Part shown: positions 1-8,758 of the stretch, in pieces
Numbering within the stretch: the first letter of the stretch is position 1
Layout of the letters: each line of letters begins with the position of its first letter
Origin: Neisseria bergeri
GTDB lineage: Bacteria > Pseudomonadota > Gammaproteobacteria > Burkholderiales > Neisseriaceae
NCBI GenBank assembly: GCA_003044455.1
Contig: POWY01000002.1
Location: forward strand, 124,001-188,000
Direction of reading: 5' to 3'
DNA: 64,000 nt
Translations under genes and position numbers: made by a program
Notes under the pieces: generated by a model
Seen by the model: only the letters and a program-made list of their open reading frames with translations
Told to the model about the DNA's origin: nothing
Databases searched by the model: none

Positions 1-2
1 TG

Positions 3-674
3 CAATATCAAGGCATAGGAAGCCGCAAACAATGCCAATGGCTGATTAGGGGCGGCTACGTCTCCATCAACGGAACCTGCATGGACGACACCGATGCAGA
101 CATCGATTCCTCATCCGTCGAAACGTTGGATATTGACGGCGAAGCGGTTACCGTCGTTCCCAAACCCTATTTCTACATCCTGCTCAACAAGCCTGAAGAT
201 TACGAAACTTCGCACAAACCGAAACACTACCGCAGCGTATTCAGCCTGTTCCCCGACAATATGCGGAACATCGATATGCAGGCGGTCGGCAGGCTGGATG
301 CGGATACGACCGGCGTATTGCTGATTACCAACGACGGCAAATTGAACCACAACCTGACTTCGCCGAGCAGAAAAATTCCCAAACTGTACGAAGTAACGCT
401 CAAACACCCTACAGGCGAAACACTCTGCGAAACCTTGAAAAACGGCGTGCTGCTCCACGACGAAAACGAAACCGTTTGTGCCGCCGATGCCGTTTTGGAA
501 AACCCGACCACCCTGCTGCTGACCATTACCGAGGGGAAATACCACCAAGTCAAACGCATGATCGCCGCCGCCGGCAACCGCGTGCAGCACCTTCACCGCC
601 GGCAATTCGCACATTTGGAAACAGAAAACCTCAAACCTGGGGAATGGAAATTTATCGGATGCCCCAAATTCTGA
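3..674 (+). CDS. rsuA: 16S rRNA pseudouridine(516) synthase RsuA, 5' partial
   Basis: Pseudouridine synthase of the RsuA/RluB/E/F family, expected to modify one uridine of 16S rRNA during small-subunit assembly. The reading frame is open to the window edge and 223 codons are visible. The first ~25 residues (QYQGIGSRKQCQWLIRGGYV) are an S4 RNA-binding domain, so an ATG at 81 would cut this domain and is not the start; only a few N-terminal residues are missing. The catalytic motif GRLDADTTG, whose first Asp is the family nucleophile, lies near position 288-314. The C-terminal motif TEGKYHQVKRM is also typical. The subfamily choice (RsuA rather than RluE) rests on overall resemblance. Confidence 0.88.
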   Translation, partial: QYQGIGSRKQCQWLIRGGYVSINGTCMDDTDADIDSSSVETLDIDGEAVTVVPKPYFYILLNKPEDYETSHKPKHYRSVFSLFPDNMRNIDMQAVGRLDADTTGVLLITNDGKLNHNLTSPSRKIPKLYEVTLKHPTGETLCETLKNGVLLHDENETVCAADAVLENPTTLLLTITEGKYHQVKRMIAAAGNRVQHLHRRQFAHLETENLKPGEWKFIGCPKF

Positions 675-1100
675 AAAAATCCATTATTTCCTTATATTCA
701 AATACATACCTTTAAAATGAATAATTTAACCGAAATTAACTCAAAAACAGCCGGTTTGTGATATAATTCTCCTGTCTGAGCAATGCCTGTGCAAGCAGGC
801 TTATGAGTAAGACGTTTTCCCCGTAATGTGTTTGGCCATCTATTCCTCCATCACCATTAAAATACTATCGTTAATATAATCAAAAAAATTTCACTTCCGT
901 ACACCGATGCAGAAGAATAACAAATTAATCTGTTCATAAACTTCGATTCTTCCTTATCGGTTTATACTTATCAGAAATACTCACTGAAATATATGCCTTT
1001 TTCAGGAAAAATCACTAGACAGTTGGAAAACATTCAGTCAATTTCTGTTAAGAATCACGTGTAAAATTTCCGCTTTATCTCAATCGGACACGGTTTCAAT
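675..1100. other. 426-bp intergenic region, AT-rich, no gene recognised
   Basis: No convincing reading frame. It holds an extended -10 element (TG-A-TATAAT, 759-767) followed by the hairpin GCCTG-TGCAAG-CAGGC at about 785-800, so a short untranslated transcript could start near 774. I could not find the 3' complement that a complete 6S-like RNA would need. The rest is low-complexity AT-rich sequence leading to the transporter gene. Confidence 0.5.
759..767 (+). promoter_or_regulatory. candidate extended -10 promoter
   Basis: TGATATAAT matches the TGnTATAAT extended -10 consensus exactly. There is no good -35 box, which extended -10 promoters can do without. It lies 340 bp upstream of the next gene and just before a small hairpin, so it may drive a small RNA or a long leader. 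Confidence 0.35.
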
Positions 1101-2465
1101 ATGTCTTCCAACACCAATCGTCAAACCTGGTCCAGCCGTTTGACTTATATCCTTACCGTTGCCGGCGCGACTGTCGGTTTCGGCGCGACGTGGCGTTTCC
1201 CGTATTTGGTCGGTGAAAACGGCGGCGGCGCGTATGTGTTTTTATTCTGTATCGCGATGCTGGTTATCGGCATCCCGATGATTTTGGTGGAAAACGTCAT
1301 CGGACGGCGCAAAGGCGTGAACGCGCTGGATGCGTTCGGCGGCTCGATGAACGGCAAACCCGTTGCCAAAATTTGGAAACTGGTCGGCTGGATGGGGTTG
1401 CTCGGCGCGTTCGGCATCATGGCTTATTACATGGTGCTCGGAGGCTGGGTCATCAGCTATATCGTTAATATTATTAGTGGAAATCTGAATATTTCCAGCC
1501 CTGTCAGCGGCGAAATAACGAAAAGCTTTTTTACCGAACACATTGAAAACAGCCCTTGGGAAATTGCGTTCTACACTTTCTTGTTTGTCGTTGTGAACCA
1601 ATGGATTTTGGTTAAAGGCGTTATCGGCGGCATTGAAAAAGCGGCGAAATACCTGATGCCGCTGCTGTTTTTATTCCTAATCGCGATGGTCGTACGCAAC
1701 GTTACCCTGCCTGGTGCAATGGAAGGGATTACTTTCTATCTGAAGCCTGATTTCAGCAAGATTACCGCCGAACTGTTCGTCTTCGTTTTGGGGCAGGTAT
1801 TTTTCGCCTTAAGCTTGGGTTTCGGCGTAATGATTACTTTGTCCAGCTATTTGGATAAAAACGAAAATCTGGTGCAAACCGCAGTCATTACGGCAATTAC
1901 CAATACCATCATCGCCGTACTTGCGGGCTTTATGATTTTCCCGTCGCTCTTCAGCTTCGGCGTTGCCCCCGATTCCGGCCCGACTTTGGTGTTCCAAAGT
2001 TTGCCGATTGTGTTCTCACATATGTGGGCAGGACCTGTGTTCGCCGTGATTTTCTTCTCGCTGCTCCTGATTGCCGCGTTGACAACTTCGCTGACGATTT
2101 ATGAAGTGTTGATTACGACCATTCAGGAAAAAACCAAAATCCGCCGTACCGCCGCAATCACGATTGTATTGTCCGCCATCTTCATCTTTGGCAATATTCC
2201 GTCCATTCTGAGCTATGGTCCGTGGAAAGATGTTTCCATATTTGGCAAAAATATTTTTGACGCTTTTGACTACATCAGCGGCAACATCTTGTTTATGCTG
2301 ACCGCGCTCGGCTCTGCATTGTTTGTCGGTTTCGTGATGAAGGACGAAGCGAAGGAAGAATTGCTTTATAAAGGCAACCATACGACGGTCAATATCTGGT
2401 TTGCCTATGTGAAATACCTTGTGCCGCTGGTGATTTTGCTGATTTTCGTCAGCAACCTGTTTTAA
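1101..2465 (+). CDS. NSS-family sodium-dependent amino-acid transporter (SLC6-like)
   Basis: Inner-membrane Na+-coupled symporter of the neurotransmitter:sodium symporter family; the substrate is probably an amino acid but cannot be told from sequence. The protein has 454 residues with about 11-12 hydrophobic spans, the usual size for short bacterial members. The first span carries the family signature in the form ATVGFGATWRFPYLVGENGG (usual form: G-N-x-WRFPY), where the unwound helix 1 binds sodium and substrate. A second signature, FFALSLGFGVMITLSSY in the middle of the protein, corresponds to helix 6. The gene stands alone with a DUS-type terminator 14 bp after the stop. Confidence 0.9.
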   Translation: MSSNTNRQTWSSRLTYILTVAGATVGFGATWRFPYLVGENGGGAYVFLFCIAMLVIGIPMILVENVIGRRKGVNALDAFGGSMNGKPVAKIWKLVGWMGLLGAFGIMAYYMVLGGWVISYIVNIISGNLNISSPVSGEITKSFFTEHIENSPWEIAFYTFLFVVVNQWILVKGVIGGIEKAAKYLMPLLFLFLIAMVVRNVTLPGAMEGITFYLKPDFSKITAELFVFVLGQVFFALSLGFGVMITLSSYLDKNENLVQTAVITAITNTIIAVLAGFMIFPSLFSFGVAPDSGPTLVFQSLPIVFSHMWAGPVFAVIFFSLLLIAALTTSLTIYEVLITTIQEKTKIRRTAAITIVLSAIFIFGNIPSILSYGPWKDVSIFGKNIFDAFDYISGNILFMLTALGSALFVGFVMKDEAKEELLYKGNHTTVNIWFAYVKYLVPLVILLIFVSNLF

Positions 2466-2478
2466 TCCGCAGCAATCG

Positions 2479-2514
2479 ATGCCGTCTGAAGGTCATACCT
2501 CTTTCAGACGGCAT
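2479..2514. terminator. inverted DUS pair, probable terminator
   Basis: ATGCCGTCTGAA (2479-2490) and its exact complement TTCAGACGGCAT (2503-2514) form a 12-bp stem with a 12-nt loop, directly after the transporter gene. Paired uptake sequences commonly act as terminators in Neisseria. Confidence 0.75.
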
Positions 2515-2709
2515 TGTCTTGATGCCCGCCACAATACCCGCAACGCCGGAATCCGAACCGGCTTGCCGGCTTCTGTCGGATGCTTTCCGGGCAGGCAGCG
2601 TTCCGTCTGCTTAGACAATCGTCCTTTAAAACAGGTAGAATCCGCCCCAACGGGAAACACACCCTTCAGACGGCAAAACCTATACCCCAAACCATCAGGA
2701 ATCCCCCTT

Positions 2710-3366
2710 ATGAACAAACAAAAAGTCATCGCCATCGACGGCCCCGGCGCATCGGGCAAAGGTACGGTCGCCGCCCGCGTTGCCGCCGCATTGGGATACG
2801 ATTATCTCGATACCGGCGCGCTCTACCGCCTGACCGCCCTATATGCACAAAAACAAGGCGTGGAATGGCACGATGAAGAAAATGTTTCCGCACTTGCCGA
2901 AAAACTGCCCGCCGTATTTTCAGGCAGCCGCATCCTGCTCAATGGCGAAGACGTTTCAGACGGCATCCGGACAGAAGCCATCGGTATGGGCGCATCCGCA
3001 GTCGCGCAATGGCCCAAAGTCCGCACCGCCCTGCTGCAACGCCAACGCGATTTTCTGACCGAAAAAGGACTGGTTGCCGACGGACGGGACACCGGATCGG
3101 TCGTCTTCCCCCAAGCCGAACTCAAAATTTTTCTGACAGCCGAATCCAAAATCAGGGCCGAACGCCGCGCCAAACAAATCGGCATCCCCTACGAAGGTTT
3201 GGCATTCGAGCGCATCCTGTCCGACATCGAGACCAGAGACAAGGCAGACCTAAACCGCAAGGTTGCCCCCCTGAAACAACAGCCCGATGCCCTGCTTTTG
3301 GACACAAGCCTCCTGACTATAGAAGAAACTGTAAAAAAAGTGCTTGATTGGTATCGTAAAGTTTAA
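2710..3366 (+). CDS. cmk: cytidylate kinase
   Basis: Cytosolic nucleoside monophosphate kinase that converts CMP and dCMP to the diphosphates with ATP. The 218 residues match the usual length. The P-loop GPGASGKGT is at residues 11-19. DGRDTGSVVFPQA and the arginine-rich lid RAERRAKQ follow further on. The frame is open upstream to 2479, but the start at 2710 is chosen because AGGA lies 9 bp before it and the protein then begins right at the first beta strand (MNKQKVIAIDG). An uptake sequence lies in frame inside the gene, encoding the peptide VSDGI. rpsA follows, the same neighbour pair as in many proteobacteria. Confidence 0.96.
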   Translation: MNKQKVIAIDGPGASGKGTVAARVAAALGYDYLDTGALYRLTALYAQKQGVEWHDEENVSALAEKLPAVFSGSRILLNGEDVSDGIRTEAIGMGASAVAQWPKVRTALLQRQRDFLTEKGLVADGRDTGSVVFPQAELKIFLTAESKIRAERRAKQIGIPYEGLAFERILSDIETRDKADLNRKVAPLKQQPDALLLDTSLLTIEETVKKVLDWYRKV

Positions 3367-3375
3367 ATTTTCAGG

Positions 3376-3381
3376 TATAAT
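3376..3381 (+). promoter_or_regulatory. candidate -10 box upstream of rpsA
   Basis: TATAAT sits in the context CAGGTATAATCGCCC, 10 bp after the cmk stop; the same context recurs before trmB at 33069. No clear -35 at 17 bp. A transcript from here would pass the inverted DUS pair at 3396-3431 before reaching rpsA. Confidence 0.4.
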
Positions 3382-3395
3382 CGCCCACGTTCAGC

Positions 3396-3431
3396 TTCAG
3401 ACGGCATAAAAACACACGGATGCCGTCTGAA
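3396..3431. terminator. inverted DUS pair between cmk and rpsA
   Basis: TTCAGACGGCAT (3396-3407) and ATGCCGTCTGAA (3420-3431) are perfect complements around a 12-nt loop. It could end cmk transcripts or act as a hairpin in the rpsA leader, since the TATAAT at 3376 lies upstream of it. Confidence 0.6.
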
Positions 3432-3520
3432 ACCTTATTGACCCGTCTGCCCTGCCAAGGACGGCAGACATCCACCAACCTACCCCGCACCCCTTGGCGG
3501 TGTACCGAAAAGAGTTATAT

Positions 3521-5206
3521 ATGTCTATGGAAAATTTTGCCCAACTGTTGGAAGAAAGCTTTACCCTGCAAGAAATGAACCCGGGTGAGGTGATTACCGC
3601 TGAAGTAGTGGCAATCGACCAAAACTTCGTTACCGTAAACGCAGGTCTGAAATCAGAATCCCTGATCGATGTAGCTGAATTCAAAAACGCTCAAGGCGAA
3701 ATTGAAGTTAAAGTCGGCGACTTCGTTACCGTTACCATCGAATCCGTCGAAAACGGCTTCGGCGAAACCAAACTGTCCCGCGAAAAAGCCAAACGCGCAG
3801 CCGATTGGATTGCCTTGGAAGAAGCCATGGAAAACGGCGACATCCTGTCCGGCATCATCAACGGCAAAGTCAAAGGCGGCCTGACCGTTATGATCAACAG
3901 CATCCGCGCATTCCTGCCGGGTTCTTTGGTCGACGTACGTCCCGTTAAAGACACTTCCCACTTTGAAGGCAAAGAGATCGAATTCAAAGTGATCAAACTG
4001 GACAAAAAACGCAACAACGTCGTTGTTTCCCGCCGCGCCGTTCTGGAAGCCACTTTGGGTGAAGAACGCAAAGCCCTGCTGGAAAACCTGCAAGAAGGCT
4101 CCGTCATCAAAGGCATCGTCAAAAACATCACCGACTACGGCGCATTCGTTGACCTGGGCGGTATCGACGGTCTGCTGCACATCACCGATCTGGCATGGCG
4201 TCGCGTAAAACACCCGAGCGAAGTCTTGGAAGTCGGTCAGGAAGTTGAAGCCAAAGTATTGAAATTCGACCAAGAAAAACAACGCGTTTCCTTGGGTATG
4301 AAACAACTGGGCGAAGATCCTTGGAGCGGCCTGACCCGTCGTTACCCGCAAGGTACCCGCCTGTTCGGTAAAGTATCCAACCTGACCGACTACGGCGCAT
4401 TCGTTGAAATCGAACAAGGCATTGAAGGTTTGGTACACGTTTCCGAAATGGATTGGACCAACAAAAACGTACACCCGAGCAAAGTTGTACAATTGGGCGA
4501 CGAAGTCGAAGTAATGATCCTCGAAATCGATGAAAGCCGCCGCCGTATCTCTTTGGGCATGAAACAATGCCAAGCGAATCCTTGGGAAGAGTTTGCTGCC
4601 AACCACAACAAAGGCGACAAGATTTCTGGTGCCGTTAAATCCATTACCGATTTCGGTATCTTCGTCGGTCTGCCCGGCGGCATCGACGGCCTGGTTCACT
4701 TGTCTGACCTCTCTTGGACCGAAGCCGGAGAAGAAGCCGTACGCAAATACAAAAAAGGCGAAGAAGTTGAAGCCGTTGTATTGGCAATCGATGTTGAAAA
4801 AGAACGCATTTCCCTGGGTATCAAACAACTGGAAGGCGATCCGTTCGGCAACTTCATCAGCGTAAACGACAAAGGATCTCTGGTTAAAGGTTCTGTAAAA
4901 TCTGTTGACGCTAAAGGCGCAGTAGTTTCCCTGTCTGAAGAAGTTGAAGGTTACCTGCCTGCTTCCGAATTCGCCGCCGACCGCGTTGAAGACCTGACTA
5001 CCAAACTGAAAGAAGGCGACGAAGTTGAAGCCGTCATCGTTACTGTTGACCGCAAAAACCGCAGCATCAAACTTTCTGTTAAAGCCAAAGACGCCAAAGA
5101 AAGCCGCGAAGCACTGAACTCCGTCAACGCAGCCGCTACTGCAAATGCCGGCACCACCAGCTTGGGCGACCTGCTGAAAGCCAAACTCTCCGGCGAGCAA
5201 GAATAA
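3521..5206 (+). CDS. rpsA: 30S ribosomal protein S1
   Basis: Largest 30S protein; it binds mRNA and helps place it on the ribosome. The 561 residues (E. coli: 557) contain six S1 repeats, each recognisable by phrases such as [20 protein letters not shown] and [20 protein letters not shown]; the first two are the degenerate, ribosome-binding ones. The ATG at 3521 is preceded by AAAAGAG seven bases upstream; an in-frame ATG at 3494 has no such site. ihfB follows after 10 bp, the conserved rpsA-ihfB pair, so the two are likely co-transcribed. Confidence 0.97.
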   Translation: MSMENFAQLLEESFTLQEMNPGEVITAEVVAIDQNFVTVNAGLKSESLIDVAEFKNAQGEIEVKVGDFVTVTIESVENGFGETKLSREKAKRAADWIALEEAMENGDILSGIINGKVKGGLTVMINSIRAFLPGSLVDVRPVKDTSHFEGKEIEFKVIKLDKKRNNVVVSRRAVLEATLGEERKALLENLQEGSVIKGIVKNITDYGAFVDLGGIDGLLHITDLAWRRVKHPSEVLEVGQEVEAKVLKFDQEKQRVSLGMKQLGEDPWSGLTRRYPQGTRLFGKVSNLTDYGAFVEIEQGIEGLVHVSEMDWTNKNVHPSKVVQLGDEVEVMILEIDESRRRISLGMKQCQANPWEEFAANHNKGDKISGAVKSITDFGIFVGLPGGIDGLVHLSDLSWTEAGEEAVRKYKKGEEVEAVVLAIDVEKERISLGIKQLEGDPFGNFISVNDKGSLVKGSVKSVDAKGAVVSLSEEVEGYLPASEFAADRVEDLTTKLKEGDEVEAVIVTVDRKNRSIKLSVKAKDAKESREALNSVNAAATANAGTTSLGDLLKAKLSGEQE

Positions 5207-5216
5207 GGTTGCAGAC

Positions 5217-5531
5217 ATGACAAAGTCTGAGTTAATGGCTCGCTTGGCAGAAGTATTTGCCGCCAAAAACGGCACGCATCTTCAGGCAAAAGACGTAGAG
5301 TACAGCGTAAAAGTCCTGGTTGACACCATGACCCGATCGCTTGCCCGAGGTCAACGCATCGAAATTCGCGGTTTCGGCAGCTTCGATTTGAACCATCGTC
5401 CTGCCCGCATCGGTCGCAATCCCAAAACCGGCGAGCGTGTGGAAGTACCTGAAAAACATGTACCCCACTTCAAGCCCGGTAAAGAATTGCGCGAACGGGT
5501 CGACTTGGCTTTAAAAGAAAATGCCAATTAA
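5217..5531 (+). CDS. ihfB: integration host factor subunit beta
   Basis: DNA-bending protein that works as a heterodimer with IhfA in transcription, recombination and replication. The 104 residues match the HU/IHF family, including [19 protein letters not shown], where the beta arm with its intercalating proline lies. The start is 10 bp after the rpsA stop and a strong terminator follows, so rpsA-ihfB forms a two-gene unit. Confidence 0.97.
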   Translation: MTKSELMARLAEVFAAKNGTHLQAKDVEYSVKVLVDTMTRSLARGQRIEIRGFGSFDLNHRPARIGRNPKTGERVEVPEKHVPHFKPGKELRERVDLALKENAN

Positions 5532-5542
5532 ACCTTAGCACC

Positions 5543-5571
5543 AAAACGCCGCTTCCAAGCGGCGTTTTTTC
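5543..5571 (+). terminator. rho-independent terminator of rpsA-ihfB
   Basis: Perfect 12-bp stem AAAACGCCGCTT / AAGCGGCGTTTT with a 2-nt loop, ending in a T run. It is a classical terminator, not one built from uptake sequences. Confidence 0.9.
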
Positions 5572-5695
5572 TATGGTTTAACTTCATCCGCTGCTTCAAT
5601 ACCTTGAGCCAGGCAAGCAACGGATTAAAGCGTGGATTTTTTTACCATTGCTTACAATCCGCTTTTTAAACAACAAATTGTTGATTTCTATTACG

Positions 5696-5715
5696 AACAG
5701 GACAAAAATCCTGTT
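5696..5715 (-). terminator. small hairpin downstream of nmlR
   Basis: AACAGGA / TCCTGTT pair over a 6-nt loop, 14 bp beyond the nmlR stop. It may end nmlR transcription, but no clear T run follows. Confidence 0.35.
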
Positions 5716-5728
5716 TGTTGCACTAAAA

Positions 5729-6136
5729 CTAAGCCGTTTCAGGAATTTGAGGCAAATTTACGGCTTTTACCGAACCTAATGCTTTCGCTTTTTGGTAAAA
5801 CGCCAATTTGTATTCAAGCAAATCTAAATAACGTTTTAATTCGGCAATTTGACACTTCACATTTTCTATTTGATTTTCAAACAAGGAAAGGCGTTCTTCA
5901 ATAGTATCGTCGCCAATGACGGTACATTCCGCAAAGCGTTTGATGTCTTTTAAGCTCATTCCCGTATTTTTCAAGCATTGCAATAAGCCCAACCATTGCA
6001 AATCGTTATCGGTAAAACAGCGGTTACCGTATTCATCACGTCCGATATTAGGCAACAAGCCTTCTTTGTCGTAAAAGCGTAAAGTGTGGGCGGAGATGCC
6101 TATTTTTTCGGCAGCTTTGGCAGTGGTATAAGTCAT
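5729..6136 (-). CDS. nmlR: MerR-family redox regulator NmlR
   Basis: Transcription factor of the MerR family that controls the adjoining aldehyde/nitrosothiol detoxification genes. The start at 6136 gives 135 residues and places the helix-turn-helix at the N-terminus (TYTTAKAAEKIGISAHTLRF); upstream in-frame codons extend into adhC and are not used. Four cysteines lie at residues 40, 54, 71 and 95, the positions described for gonococcal NmlR. It is transcribed divergently from adhC with a 19-bp-spacer promoter between them. The gene and its two partners lack uptake sequences and look more AT-rich than their neighbours, consistent with old transfer. Confidence 0.93.
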   Translation of the reverse strand: MTYTTAKAAEKIGISAHTLRFYDKEGLLPNIGRDEYGNRCFTDNDLQWLGLLQCLKNTGMSLKDIKRFAECTVIGDDTIEERLSLFENQIENVKCQIAELKRYLDLLEYKLAFYQKAKALGSVKAVNLPQIPETA

Positions 6137-6172
6137 TTTCCCTCCCTCTAAACAAAAAACGGTAAAAAATAC

Positions 6173-6203
6173 TTGCCTTAGAGTGAACTCTAAAGTGTAA
6201 ACT
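6173..6203 (+). promoter_or_regulatory. MerR-type promoter and NmlR operator of adhC-estD
   Basis: The -35 box TTGCCT (6173-6178) and -10 box TAAACT (6198-6203) are 19 bp apart, the long spacer typical of MerR-activated promoters. Inside the spacer is the dyad TTAGAGT-GA-ACTCTAA (6178-6193). MerR regulators untwist such promoters to bring the boxes into register. The dyad lies 42 bp upstream of the divergent nmlR start, so it probably also affects nmlR itself. Confidence 0.85.
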
Positions 6204-6257
6204 GTTGCTATGTTGCTCAGGCAAGGCTGTTTTGTCAATGAATTAAGAGGAAAGACA

Positions 6258-7394
6258 GTGGAAATGAAACAAACCGATTCAACCATCAAATCGCGTGCAG
6301 CGGTGGCATTCGCCCCTAACCAACCCTTACAAATTGTGGAAATCGATGTAGAAATGCCCCGCAAAGGCGAAGTGTTAATCCGCAATACCCATACTGGTGT
6401 GTGCCATACTGATGCATTTACGTTATCAGGAAGCGATCCTGAAGGTGTATTCCCTGTGGTACTTGGACACGAAGGTGCGGGTGTGGTCGTTGCTGTGGGC
6501 GAAGGTGTGTCAAGCGTAAAACCGGGTGATCACGTTATTCCGCTTTACACCGCTGAATGTGGCGAATGTGAGTTTTGCCGCTCGGGTAAAACCAACTTAT
6601 GCGTTTCAGTGCGTGATACGCAAGGTAAAGGCTTAATGCCGGACGGCACGACGCGTTTTTCTTATCAAGGTCAGCCAATCTATCACTATATGGGCTGTTC
6701 TACTTTCAGCGAATATTCTGTTGTTGCCGAAGTTTCACTGGCGAAAATCAACCCGGAAGCCAACCACGAACATGTATGTTTACTCGGTTGTGGCGTTACT
6801 ACGGGTATTGGTGCGGTACATAACACGGCAAAAGTGCAAGAAGGCGACTCTGTGGCCGTGTTTGGCTTGGGGGCGATTGGTTTGGCTGTGGTGCAAGGTG
6901 CGCGTCAAGCCAAAGCCGGCCGCATTATCGCCATTGATACCAATCCTGCAAAATTCGAGTTGGCAAAACAGTTTGGTGCAACGGATTGTTTAAATCCGAA
7001 CGATTACGATAAACCGATCAAAGATGTGTTGTTAGACATCAACAAATGGGGCATAGACCACACCTTTGAATGTATCGGCAATGTAAATGTAATGCGTCAA
7101 GCATTAGAAAGCGCACACCGCGGTTGGGGACAATCCATTATTATCGGCGTAGCGGGTGCAGGACAAGAAATTTCAACGCGTCCGTTCCAGTTGGTAACCG
7201 GCCGTGTTTGGAAAGGCACGGCATTTGGCGGCGTGAAAGGGCGCTCTGAACTGCCGAAAATGGTGGAAGACTCAATGAAAGGCGACATCGAATTAGAACC
7301 GTTTGTAACCCACACAATGACACTCGATCAAATTAATGAAGCCTTTGAGTTAATGCACAAAGGTAAATCGATCCGCGCTGTTATTCATTACTAA
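6258..7394 (+). CDS. adhC: S-(hydroxymethyl)glutathione dehydrogenase / class III alcohol dehydrogenase (GSNO reductase)
   Basis: NAD-dependent, zinc-containing enzyme that oxidises S-hydroxymethylglutathione (formaldehyde detoxification) and reduces S-nitrosoglutathione. Catalytic-zinc motif GVCHTD, then GHEGAG; the structural-zinc loop [15 protein letters not shown] has all four cysteines; the coenzyme motif is [11 protein letters not shown]. The GTG at 6258 is chosen as start because AGAGG lies seven bases before it, giving 378 residues; the ATG at 6264 would give 376. The next gene, estD, follows after 8 bp and acts on the product, so the two form an operon under NmlR. Confidence 0.95.
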   Translation: MEMKQTDSTIKSRAAVAFAPNQPLQIVEIDVEMPRKGEVLIRNTHTGVCHTDAFTLSGSDPEGVFPVVLGHEGAGVVVAVGEGVSSVKPGDHVIPLYTAECGECEFCRSGKTNLCVSVRDTQGKGLMPDGTTRFSYQGQPIYHYMGCSTFSEYSVVAEVSLAKINPEANHEHVCLLGCGVTTGIGAVHNTAKVQEGDSVAVFGLGAIGLAVVQGARQAKAGRIIAIDTNPAKFELAKQFGATDCLNPNDYDKPIKDVLLDINKWGIDHTFECIGNVNVMRQALESAHRGWGQSIIIGVAGAGQEISTRPFQLVTGRVWKGTAFGGVKGRSELPKMVEDSMKGDIELEPFVTHTMTLDQINEAFELMHKGKSIRAVIHY

Positions 7395-7402
7395 GGTACG
7401 CG

Positions 7403-8230
7403 ATGAAACTGATTGAACAACATCAAATTTTTGACGGTTCGCAACAAGTTTGGGCACACCATGCCCAAACGCTTCAATGCGAAATGAAATTTGCCGTCTA
7501 TTTGCCAAATAATCCAGAAAATCGACCACTTGGTGTGGTTTATTGGCTTTCCGGCTTAACGTGTACGGAACAAAATTTCATTACCAAATCAGGCTTTCAG
7601 CGTTACGCGGCAGAACATCAAGTGATTGTTGTTGCGCCTGATACCAGCCCTCGCGGAGAGCAAGTGCCGAATGATGCTGCTTACGATTTAGGGCAAGGTG
7701 CGGGCTTTTATTTGAATGCGACCGAGCAGCCTTGGGCGGCGAATTATCAAATGTATGATTATATTTTGAACGAGCTGCCCCGTCTGATTGAGAAACATTT
7801 TCCTACCAACGGCAAACGTTCCATTATGGGGCATTCGATGGGCGGACACGGCGCATTGGTATTGGCACTACGGAATCGGGAACATTATCAAAGTGTTTCT
7901 GCCTTTTCGCCTATTTTATCGCCAAGCCTCGTACCGTGGGGAGAAAAAGCCTTTACTGCTTATTTAGGAAAAGATCGCGAAAAATGGCAGCAATATGATG
8001 CGAACTCACTCATCCAACAAGGCTATAAAGTGCAAGGTATGCGTATCGATCAAGGCTTGGAAGATGAGTTTTTGCCAATACAATTGCGTACCGAAGATTT
8101 TATCAAAACCTGTCGTGCGGCAAATCAAACGGTCGATGTACGCTTCCATAAAGGATACGATCACAGCTATTACTTCATCGCCAGTTTTATTGGCGAGCAT
8201 ATTGCTTATCACGCCGCATTTTTGAAGTAA
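7403..8230 (+). CDS. estD: S-formylglutathione hydrolase
   Basis: Esterase-D-type serine hydrolase that splits S-formylglutathione, the AdhC product, to glutathione and formate. The 275 residues fit the family. The nucleophile motif GHSMGG is at residues 143-148 (Ser145); the catalytic His lies in the C-terminal KGYDHSYYF. The 8-bp gap from adhC indicates co-transcription. Like nmlR and adhC it contains no uptake sequence, and its codons are more A/T-ending than those of the flanking genes. Confidence 0.94.
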   Translation: MKLIEQHQIFDGSQQVWAHHAQTLQCEMKFAVYLPNNPENRPLGVVYWLSGLTCTEQNFITKSGFQRYAAEHQVIVVAPDTSPRGEQVPNDAAYDLGQGAGFYLNATEQPWAANYQMYDYILNELPRLIEKHFPTNGKRSIMGHSMGGHGALVLALRNREHYQSVSAFSPILSPSLVPWGEKAFTAYLGKDREKWQQYDANSLIQQGYKVQGMRIDQGLEDEFLPIQLRTEDFIKTCRAANQTVDVRFHKGYDHSYYFIASFIGEHIAYHAAFLK

Positions 8231-8267
8231 ACCGAAGAGCGTTCAGTATTCAAAGCAGTTTGGGATA

Positions 8268-8297
8268 GCCGGCACGAGGGCGGTAAGAAGTGCCGGC
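8268..8297 (+). terminator. possible terminator of adhC-estD
   Basis: GCCGGCAC (8268-8275) and GTGCCGGC (8290-8297) are perfect complements around a 14-nt loop, 37 bp after the estD stop. No T run follows, so function is uncertain. Confidence 0.35.
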
Positions 8298-8398
8298 ATA
8301 AACGTATGCCGTCTGAACCTGAAGGAGCCGGCCCTACGGATTACCAAACCCTGCCCTTGATTTGATCAGTATCATTTTTGAGCTTAAAACCTGATTGG

Positions 8399-8550
8399 TC
8401 AAACATTAAAATCGCCCGTATTTCCTACTTCACTTCCAAGCTTCGCATTATTCGTTGCCGAATTTGCATAAGCAACCTGTTCCTGTTGTGTTTTCGCCTC
8501 CTCCAAGCTGACGGTAGCGTAACAGCTTCGCGATTCACCATCTGTTTCAT
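8399..8550 (-). pseudogene. remnant of a small protein gene, one frameshift
   Basis: On the minus strand an ATG at 8550 follows a good ribosome site (GAAGGAGGA) and begins MKQMVNREAVTLPS. After that, a +1 shift gives a protein-like frame, SLEEAKTQQEQVAYANSATN, running to a stop at 8399. Neither frame alone is convincing, but the join reads as one ~50-residue acidic protein. I do not recognise the family. The region may instead be non-coding. Confidence 0.35.
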
Positions 8551-8758
8551 TTGTCCTCCTTCAATATTAAAACGCAGCCTGAAATAAAAGGCATTTGGGC
8601 TCATATCTGCACCATATTGAAACGCCGCCTTTGCTTATACCCCCTTGTGCGCGTCATTATTCTTTTCCACTGAAAACGCCAAGTTTGAAGGAAATCATTT
8701 ATAATACCGACGGTAAGCATTTTCTTTCTTAGCCGCAAGAAGTATAACAAGGTTAAAT

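Larger units (their letters stand above)
8231..8758. other. 528-bp intergenic region with remnant sequence
   Basis: It holds an imperfect terminator-like dyad (8268-8297), one uptake sequence (8306-8317), a degenerate small frame on the minus strand (8399-8550) and a TATAAT at 8700-8705 about 55 bp before zapE. No intact gene recognised. Confidence 0.6.

Noticed and set aside
774-1000. A complete 6S RNA gene upstream of the NSS transporter
   Set aside because: The promoter and first hairpin are suggestive, but the 3' strand needed to close the long 6S stem was not found.
3653-5275. A 540-codon open frame on the minus strand opposite rpsA and ihfB
   Set aside because: It is the antisense of a strongly codon-biased ribosomal gene; its translation is Phe-rich and resembles no protein, and the rpsA frame is certain.
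7518-7540. A Haemophilus uptake-like site (GACCACTT) in estD
   Set aside because: It lacks two bases of the AAGTGCGGT core; one degenerate match is not evidence.
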